Positions 17,048 to 25,400 of a DNA stretch of 64,000 nucleotides are shown in pieces. A model generated the notes under the pieces. The model saw nothing but the letters and a program-made list of their open reading frames with translations, did no database searches and had not been told where the DNA came from. Position 1 is the first letter of the stretch, and each line of letters begins with the position of its first letter. Source of the DNA: Alphaproteobacteria bacterium (GTDB lineage: Bacteria; Pseudomonadota; Alphaproteobacteria; Sphingomonadales; Sphingomonadaceae); assembly GCA_019239415.1 (NCBI GenBank), contig JAFAZW010000062.1, positions 1 through 64,000 of the forward strand. Direction: 5' to 3'. A program made the position numbers and the translations under genes.

Positions 17048-17093
17048 ATTTCCCTCCCATCGCTCCTCGACTCGCCTTCGTGCCGGCGGCTGC

Positions 17094-17675
17094 TCAGCTT
17101 CGGGCCGGCTCGCCCCAGCGCGTGTAGCCCGGCCGCTCGGGATGCCGGTCGGGACAGGCCTCGGTCGACATCCGCGCCTTGCGCTGCACCGGGCAGCCGC
17201 ACAGGCCGCACACGCCTTTCTCCCCGGACCCGCCGGCGAGGCGGTAGGCCAGGGTCGACGGCGGCTGGCGCAGGTTCGGGCAGGAGGCGCAGGCGTCGAG
17301 CCTTCGCTCCTGGGTCTCCGCGTCGGCGTGGGTGAAGCCCGTCGCGCCCCAGCGGGCCAGCGACAGGGCCGCCTTGCCGAGCAGGGCGAAGCCCGACTCG
17401 TCGCGCGCCTCCTCGACTTCCGCCGGCGACTCCGGCGGCGCGTATTTCGCGTTCGCGGGATCGTCGAGCAACGCGTTGAGGAAGCCCGGGGCGTTGCGCG
17501 ACACGAGCAGCCGGTGAGCGAAGGTCGAATCGACCATCGCCCGCCTCAGCACCGCCGCCGGAAGCGGCCGGCCGACTCCCAGAATGTCGCCGAAACGGGC
17601 CTGCGCCTCGTCCCAGCTCGACAGAGCGGGCTGCGGCGCTCCGGCCGCGACGGTTTCGGTCAGGGCCTCATGCAT
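17094..17675 (-). CDS. Cys-rich hypothetical protein of the Tc operon
   Basis: A 193-aa protein that I do not recognise. The N-terminal two-thirds are helical (RPLPAAVLRRAMVDSTFAHR, RNAPGFLNALLDD). The C-terminal third has CASCPNLR and CGLCGCPVQRKARMSTEACP, a paired-cysteine arrangement suggesting a small zinc ribbon. Its ATG overlaps the stop of the Hint-metallopeptidase gene by 8 bp, so translation is probably coupled. The next gene starts 46 bp downstream. Location in the operon suggests a chaperone, assembly or processing helper for the Tc toxin, but this is inference. Confidence 0.75.
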   Translation of the reverse strand: MHEALTETVAAGAPQPALSSWDEAQARFGDILGVGRPLPAAVLRRAMVDSTFAHRLLVSRNAPGFLNALLDDPANAKYAPPESPAEVEEARDESGFALLGKAALSLARWGATGFTHADAETQERRLDACASCPNLRQPPSTLAYRLAGGSGEKGVCGLCGCPVQRKARMSTEACPDRHPERPGYTRWGEPARS

Positions 17676-19452
17676 CGTCTTTGCTCCAGGTCACCTCGGC
17701 GGTGCCGACATTGTTTTCCAGGGTCGATTTGTCGGCGGCGATGACGTTGCGGACCGCCACCTGATAGGCCTCGCCGGGAATCAGCCGGGCGTTCACGGTG
17801 ACGGCGTCCGGATTGGACTTCACCGGCAGGGCGCTCACCACCTCCGCCTCCGGGTTGAAGACGTAATTCTGCCGGTGCGATGCCGAGGGGAGATCGAGCG
17901 GCATGTCGAAGGTGAGCTCGACCGCCACCGGGTCCTCCGGCGTGGTGAGTGGGCCCGCGACGGCGCTGCTCAGGGTGAGATAGGTGATTTCGGGCCCGCC
18001 GGCGCAGGGCGGCAGCAGGTCCATGTAGAGGCCGGCGCGGAACGCCTCGAGGCGACAGTCGGTCGACAGGCCGTCGCAGGTCTGGCCGGGCACGCCCTTG
18101 CGGTTCTTGGGGTCGATGAGGTCGAACAGCCTTGCGACCCCGTCGACGCCGGGCGGCGCTACCGTCGGGTAGTTGACCGCGGTGAGGACCCCGCGAAGCA
18201 CGCCCGCGGTGGCGGAATAGTCGGCTTGGCCCTCGCAGGAATATTCGCCGTCGCCGCTCAGCGGCGGGCCGCCGTAGAGATGGCCGAGCTCGTGGGCAAG
18301 GATCACCGTCAGGGTGTTGAGGTCGACGCCGTCGGTGCGGACGAGACCGCCGTTCACCACGACGAACGGAACGCCGTAGGTCATCCACGAATAGGCGTTG
18401 GGAAGGATCGCACCCCATTCGAGCCGGAAGTTGACGTCCGGGTAGAAGCCCTGGAACAGCCGGAACAGATAGGCGCAGGCGTCCTGGCCGCGGTTCGAGC
18501 TGACCGGCGCCTGGACCGAATTGGCGTAGATGTTCTCAGCCTGCTTCTCGGTGACGAAGCGCATCGCATGCTCGGGCACCTGCGACATGCCGCTGGTATA
18601 GGGCCTGAACTCGGCGTGGCGGGCATGCGCCCATTGCGCGCCGGGCACGGCATGGGCAAAAATGTCGCCTTCGAGGTGGTCGTGCTTCTCGACATAGGCC
18701 TGGGTGGCGGCGAGGACCTTGCCTTCGGTCGCGCTTGCGTGCGCGCCGTGGACGGCGCCGCCTTCGAAGTCCGCCATCTGAAGCGCCCAGTCGCCAGTGA
18801 CGATGCCCTTGGAGTTGAGCAGGTGACCCTTGATCTCGGTGGCGATGGCCTCGCCCGTCGCGATATGGTGGATTCCGCCGAACCATCCGCCGGTCTCCAT
18901 CGCCAGCAGGTGCACCGCCTCACCTTCGGCGGACATCAGCTGGTCGGTGCCCGGCACCAGATGTTCGGTGCGCTTGAGGGAGCCGTCGGCGAGGAGGAAC
19001 ACATGATCGGCGGTCACCACCAGCGAGGTCACGCTCCCGGCGAGCTCGAAATAGACCGAGAACATCGTCTTTCCATATTCCTCGCCCGGCGGGATGCCCT
19101 GGCTGAACTGGACCGCATAGGGGACCCATTTGAGATCGGTCCCCGCCGCGAGCACGGGGTCGCCAATGACGAAGGTCTGGATCGGCTTGGGTTCCCCCGC
19201 CGGAACGGCGATCGGCGTATGCCAGGCGAAGCAGGAACAGCAGCACCAGCAGACGTTGCCCTGCTTGTCGTAGGTCGCCACGGGAGAATTGCCTGAATAG
19301 GGACAGGGATTCTGGGGAGGATAGGGCGCCTTGCAGTGGCAGAAGGCGTAGACCTGGGTAGCCTTGTCGGTCTGGCACATCCATTCGTCGCACAGGACGG
19401 CGTTGGGATCGAGCATCTTCGCGTTCGCGAGGCAGGTAGATCTATCAGCCAT
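17668..19452 (-). CDS. Hint domain-zinc metallopeptidase fusion
   Basis: A 594-aa protein. Residues 1-72 are Cys-rich. Residues about 74-235 are a Hint domain: C74 begins SCFAWHTPIAVPAGE, followed by GDPVLAAG and VTADHVFLLADG, as in inteins and hedgehog-like self-cleaving domains. Residues about 330-470 contain a gluzincin-like zinc site, HELGH at 387-391 in VILAHELGHLYGG, with a likely third ligand in SCEGQADYSA downstream. The C-terminus (about 490-594) is a beta-sandwich of the Ig-like type (VAVELTFDMPLDLPSASHRQ). No signal peptide. It lies 27 bp after the TcA gene. The natural hypothesis is that the Hint domain releases or activates the peptidase, which processes toxin or host proteins. 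Confidence 0.82.
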   Translation of the reverse strand: MADRSTCLANAKMLDPNAVLCDEWMCQTDKATQVYAFCHCKAPYPPQNPCPYSGNSPVATYDKQGNVCWCCCSCFAWHTPIAVPAGEPKPIQTFVIGDPVLAAGTDLKWVPYAVQFSQGIPPGEEYGKTMFSVYFELAGSVTSLVVTADHVFLLADGSLKRTEHLVPGTDQLMSAEGEAVHLLAMETGGWFGGIHHIATGEAIATEIKGHLLNSKGIVTGDWALQMADFEGGAVHGAHASATEGKVLAATQAYVEKHDHLEGDIFAHAVPGAQWAHARHAEFRPYTSGMSQVPEHAMRFVTEKQAENIYANSVQAPVSSNRGQDACAYLFRLFQGFYPDVNFRLEWGAILPNAYSWMTYGVPFVVVNGGLVRTDGVDLNTLTVILAHELGHLYGGPPLSGDGEYSCEGQADYSATAGVLRGVLTAVNYPTVAPPGVDGVARLFDLIDPKNRKGVPGQTCDGLSTDCRLEAFRAGLYMDLLPPCAGGPEITYLTLSSAVAGPLTTPEDPVAVELTFDMPLDLPSASHRQNYVFNPEAEVVSALPVKSNPDAVTVNARLIPGEAYQVAVRNVIAADKSTLENNVGTAEVTWSKDDA

Positions 19453-19479
19453 TGTCTTCCTCCGTGATCTGTTGGTCGT

Positions 19480-22400
19480 TCAAGCCCAATCCAATGTGCC
19501 CTCGTAGTAGACGACCATCGCCACGTTCAGCAGCTTGGCCGGGTCCAGGAAATCGCCGTCGGTAATCGTCGAGGGAGCGCCGCCGACGCCGAGCGCGAAG
19601 CTGAGCTTCCAGTCGCCCGGATAGCGGGTGACGCGCTTGGCGACGCTGCCGCCGTTGGTCTCGCCGATGGGGATGGGGGTCGGCTCGGACTCGCCGGGGA
19701 AAGTGATGGAGAGATAGTCTCCGGCCGCCGACTTGCCGTCGCGGACCTGTAGCCATAGCGACACCGAGACGACCGCGCCGACCTCGACCTGGGGCGGCGC
19801 GATCGGAGTCACCAGCGGGATGTCCAGCACCTGCTTCGCCGGATCGGTATGGTCGCTCATGAAGGCGAACCAGCGGTCCGACCATTGCTGGGCGAGCGGG
19901 TAGACGGTCACTCCGGAATAATTCTTGACCGGCGCCAGCTTGACGACGTCCTCGCGCAGCTTCTCGTCGCTGGAGGCGGTGTAGCGAAGCTGGATCACCA
20001 CGTCGGAAATGGCGTTGTAGTCGATCCGGTTCGCCGCCTTGGGCATGGCGAGGCGCCAGGTCGAGACCGCCCCCGTGCCCTCGAACGGCAGGTAGCGCGG
20101 ATCCTGGAAATCCAGCACGAACAGGCCGCTGTCGTCGACTCCGCTGGACAGCGCGACCTGCTGGTTGACGAGCCAGTCGGTGCGCAGCCGTTCGGGCCCC
20201 GGCACCGGGCCCTGATCGACTCCGAGCAGGTAGCGGACGGTGGCGAGATCATGGGTCAGCGCGACCCGGTTGCTGGTCTGGGTAAGGGTGGCCTTGATGT
20301 TCTGATAGGGGCCGACGATCGCCGGGAGCGAAACCGAGACCGTCTTGATCCGCCGCGCATAATGGCCGGGATAATCCTGGTCGAACATCCGCTCGCTCAG
20401 CTCGAATTGGCAGGTGCCGGTCTCGCGCAGGTCGAGCACCGCCTTCGGATTGAGCTGGAGCAAGGAGACGGTCTTCTCGATCTCGAGCGAGCGCGTCGCC
20501 TTGGCCGTGGCGGCGGAATCCATCTGGTTGAGGCCGAGCATCAGCCCTTCGCCGGCCAGCAGCCCCTTCCTGAGATTGTCCCAATAGCCGAAGTTGATGA
20601 AGCTCTCGTTGGTGTTGTACTCGAACTGGTAGGCGCGCTGGGCCGCGAGGGCGATCTCGACGGCGAGGGAGTAGGTCTGGAAATAGACCGACGACAGCCG
20701 CCCGGCGAGCCACTGGTAAAGCTCCTGGCTGGTGAACTTGCGCTTGAGGAAGGCCTCCATCTCGGCGTTCTGCGCGATCGATTTCTGGTGGATGACCAGC
20801 TCCTGGTCGGCGATCTGGGCCTGGATGTCGCTGGCGGCGATCTGGGCGTCGATCTGCTTGACGTCGGAATCGGCGAGATCAGCCTGCAGCTGCCAGTCGG
20901 CGGCGCGGCGGTCGTAGCTCGCCATGGTCAGGCTGCGGTCGGCGACGAAGGTCGAGACGGTCGCCCCGATCTCCGCCGCTCCCGAGAGGGCGTTGAGGAC
21001 GGCGCCGAGCTGCTGGCCACCGTAGGTCATCGCGAACGGGGAGCCGAATTGCGGCACCGCATAGCCGATCGACGAGGCGGTGCGGGCGATGCCGGCGATG
21101 ACGTTGAGCGCCATCGCCGCGGTCAGCGCCTCGAGATTGGTGCGCTCGCCCGGCGTGAGGCCGACGGCGATCAGTTTCTTGTAATAGTTCGAGCGCAGCA
21201 CGGCGGCGGCCCGGCTCTCGACCAGCGCCTGGCGCTGCGCGGCGACCAGGGCGATCTGGTCGGTGCGCAGCTTGGTGGTGAGATCGAGGATCGCCCGCTC
21301 CTGGGTGTTGCGAAGCAGGGCGAGCGCCTCGGCATCGCCGGCCTGGAGCGCGGCGAGGAGCGAACCGCCGAGCCCGATCAGGCCCGCCGTCAGCGACTTC
21401 GCCTTGTCGATCATCACCGCGTAGCGGAAGTTGGGAACCGCCTGCGACGTCGGCGACACGACCGCCGGGGCAAGGTTGCCGGTGGCGGCGGCGCGGACCA
21501 GGGCGCGAACGTCGAGCGGCGGCTCGAACAGCGCGAGCGGGCGGACGACGCCGTGAATGTCCATGCAGTGGCGAATCTTGTAGAGGCGATCCTCGATCCG
21601 GTCCCAATACGCGACGAACTCCTGGTTCTCGGGAATGCAGAAATAGGAATCGATCGCGTTGAACGGCGCCTCGTCGAAGCCGCCGGCGGCTCGCGACGCC
21701 TCGCCAACCAGGGGCACGGTCTCGAGCTCGATGAGGAACTGCGGGATGCCGGACATCGCATAGGTCGTCGTCGTGTCGGGCACCGTCGCCCACGGCGCCA
21801 CCGTCGCCACGCGGGTAGCGCCGGCATAGTTGAGCACGGTCCGGGCCTGGCCGGCGCCGGTTCCGCCGGTGAGGGTAACGGTGAGGCCGTTATAGAAACT
21901 GTCCTTGGACGAGGCCTTGGCGTCGAGCGTGATCGAGGTGGCGGAGCCGCCGGCCGCGGTTCCCGTCTGGGCGTAGGCCGCGGCGATCTCATCGTAGCTG
22001 AGGCCGACGGGAGGCTCGAAGTCGCCCATGTCGATCGGGCGCGGCCCGAGCAGGTCGGCGGCGAGGACGTAGAGGTTGGTGGCCTGGGTGATCGCTTCGC
22101 GCGTGTCGAGCGCGTACAGCCGGTCGCCCCATTGGATCAGATTGTCGATATAGTGCATGACGATCGACTTGGGGTAGGCGTCGGCGCGAAGCCGGGCGAT
22201 GGCATGCGGGTCGAACGGATCGTCGTTGTAGACCGCGATCTGGGCGACGCTGGTGAGGATCTCCGTCAGCGAGTCCCAGGTGAGGTTGCGGAACGGCAGG
22301 AAGCGCCAGTAGCGGTCGGTCGAATCGTCGCCGGCGACCGGCTCGGCGGTGGGATTGAAGATATATTCGTACCAGGCCTTGGCCTCCTCGTGGCGCTGGT

Positions 22401-25400
22401 TGGACTGAAGCCCGTCGGCGATCAGGAAGACGGCGTGGAAGAAGACCTCCCAGAAATAGGGGCCGTAGGCGCCGTTGAAGTCGAGGCGGTCGGTGGTGGT
22501 GTTGACGACCTGCGGCGGCGGATCGTTGGGATCGGCGTAGAAGCGGCTGAACGGAAGCTCTTTCGCCTCCTGCGATTCGATGGTCAGGAGCGCGTCGATG
22601 CCGCCGGTGAAGAGGGTCTGGCTGAGCTGGGCGACGGTGTGCGTGCCGAGCCGGGTGAAGGCGTAGACCTGCTCGGTCGGCGGCGGCGCCGGAACCGTCG
22701 TGTAGGAGCTGTTATAGGCGGCGGTGATCCCCGCCGGCAGGCCCGGAACGACGTTGGACAGCACCAGCGTCTGGTCGACGGTCCGCAGGATCGAGGCCTG
22801 CCAGGTGCCGAGGAAGACGTCGTCGCCATTGTCGAACACGAACCAGCCTGGCTGATTCTTGACCGTGATCACGGCGGTGTTCGCCGGGGCCAGGTTGACG
22901 AGCAGGACTCCCGGGACATTGGCGGTGGGAGCCGGGCCGGGCTCGGCGAGCGTCTGTGAGGCGACCAGGGTCTGGGCGACCAGGTTCTGCTGGGGGCTGA
23001 CGAAGCTGTCGGCCCAATATTCGCCGTCGAGGATGCTCGAATATTGGCCGACCTTGAGGAGCCTCGCGTCGATCTGGCCGGTGAAGTCGCGCGGGCTTTC
23101 GATCAGGCCGGGATAATAGTTGAACAGGGCGAGGTAGAGGCCCTGCCGGGTGAGGTTGGAATCAACCGCCATCGAGGCCTTGGTGAGCACCCGGCCGGCC
23201 GGCAGCGAGGCGACTGCGCCGAGCGCGGTGGCGCGAAGCGAGGCCTGGTAGATCTCCTGGTTGAGCCGGTCCATCTCCGGAAAGGCGCTCGGGTCCGGCG
23301 GCGCGAGCGGCGGCGGAGTCCCCTGATAGGCATAGGCGGTTCGGGGGCCGTAGAAGACGAGCAGCTGCTCCCCGTTGCTGAACGGCGCCGTCCCGGCGTA
23401 GCGGTTCGGCGGGACGTGGATCACCGCCACCTTCTGCCAGAACAGGTTGGTGGGGTCGTAGAGGCCGGAATAAGCGGAGTTGTCGAGATAGGGGTCCGGC
23501 TCGAAGTCGACGATCGAGTCGCTCGAATAGGTTTGCGGCTCAACCCATTCGCCGCGGAAGTTGAGGAAGGAATATTTGATCCGCGCGGTCCAGGCCGTGT
23601 GGTTCTCGGATTCCTGCTGTGAGTTGATGATCGAGTTGGTGGTCTTCTCGATCTCCACCCAGAAGACCATCAGCCGGCCGAAGGCGTAGACGGGGGTCAG
23701 CCAGGCCGAGGGGATCGTCACCCCCATGCGCCGCCAGGGTGTCCAGAGCGCCTTGGTGGTGGGCTGGCTGCCCGCCGTCACCACCGTCAGATATTCGCAC
23801 TTGCGGTGGTAATAGATGTAGGGGCTGGTGCTGGTCCGGGCGAACAGGAAGAGGGTGTCGACCGCCTTCTTCGTTGTCGGATCGACCACCGTGCAGCGGT
23901 AGCTGGACGCGATCCTGAGGTTCGCGAGCTGCGCGAAGTCGTCCATGTAATTCTGGTAGACCTCGGCCGCATAGTCCTTGGTGACGTCGTTCTGGAGCAG
24001 TTCGTCGCGCAGCGTGTCGAACTCGGCCGAGGCGCCCCGGCGGAGACTCGGCTCGATATAGTTTTCGGGATAGAGGAAGATCTTGCGGTTGGCCTCCCAC
24101 AGCCGGTAGCCCGAGATCCACGACCACCAGCTCTCGTCGATCGGAAGCTCGGTCACGCCGGGCTCGAGGTTCAGGCGGCAGCGCTGCAGGTAGAGCTGGA
24201 GCGAGGCGTGGCCCTGGGCGATGAAGGAGATCGAGTCGCAGCTCGTCATCTCCACGTCGATCAGAAGATATTGGTAGAGGTGCGACGGCCCGGTGACGGT
24301 GGGCACGGACTTGTGGATCTGGAAGATGGCGAAGCCGATGAGAGCGTCGCGCTTCTGCTCGACGACCTTGTCGGAGACGGCCTTCAGCACCTCGGTGAGG
24401 TCGGGCTCGGTCCACTTGGCCGCGAGCGCGTTGAGGGTCGCGTTCGCACCGGACTCGTAGGTCGCCCAATTGGCCGGCACGACGGCCCCGTCGACCACTG
24501 CCGGGAGGGTCGCGAAGCCGTAGAGGAAGATCAGCGACTGGACGTCGAGACCGCTTTGGGCGGCGGTGTCGAAGACCGCCTTCAGCCGGGCGACGCCCTG
24601 GGTGGTCGAATAGCCGTCGCTGCCAGGCCAGAAGCGGTCGACGAGAGTGCCGATCTGCGCCGGCGGCCAGCCGCTGAGGCTCGCCAGCGCCGCCAGCTTC
24701 GCCACCTTCTCCGCTTCGGTGGCGGAAGGCATGGCGAAATAGGCGAGGAGCCGGTTGGTACCGTCGTGGAAGGCGGCCGTCAGGGCCTTGAAGGTCCATA
24801 GCGCCTGGACGTCGTGGACGGTCGGCGTCGAGGTGTCGACGATCCCGAAGTCGCTCGGGTCGGCGATCACCGCGGCCATCTCGACCGGCGTGAGGTCGAG
24901 CTTGTCCATCAGCATGAGGGTGCGCGCGAGGATGGCGATGAGGGTCGGGACCGCCGGCGGCACCGAGCCGCCCGGCAGGAGGGGGGTGAGAAGCGCCTCG
25001 AGATAATCGGTGAGGTCGGCCTTCCCGGCCGAGAACGGGATCAGCACCTGCATCGTCTCGGCGTTGGTGCCGAGGAACTGGGCCAGGCCCTGCTCCGCAT
25101 TTTCGTTCTGGAGCTTGAGAGTCGAGGCGCTGACCGAGACGCTGTGGTCGACTGCCCCCTTGTTGGTGTTCAGCACGGCGCGCACCTGGTCGCGCTTCTC
25201 GCCAGCGTTGGGCTGGCCTTCGAACAGGAAGTCGAGCGAGGTGGTAGGCCCGAAGGCCTCCGCGATCGGCCCCTCGGTCGCGCCTTCGGCGGCGAGGATG
25301 ATCTGGTGGGTGATGAGGAGCGCGAAGGCCTGCTTGGCCTCCGCCGCGTCGATTTGCGAGGTGACGAGGTCCGCCTCGTGGACCGGAAAGGCGGGGGCGA

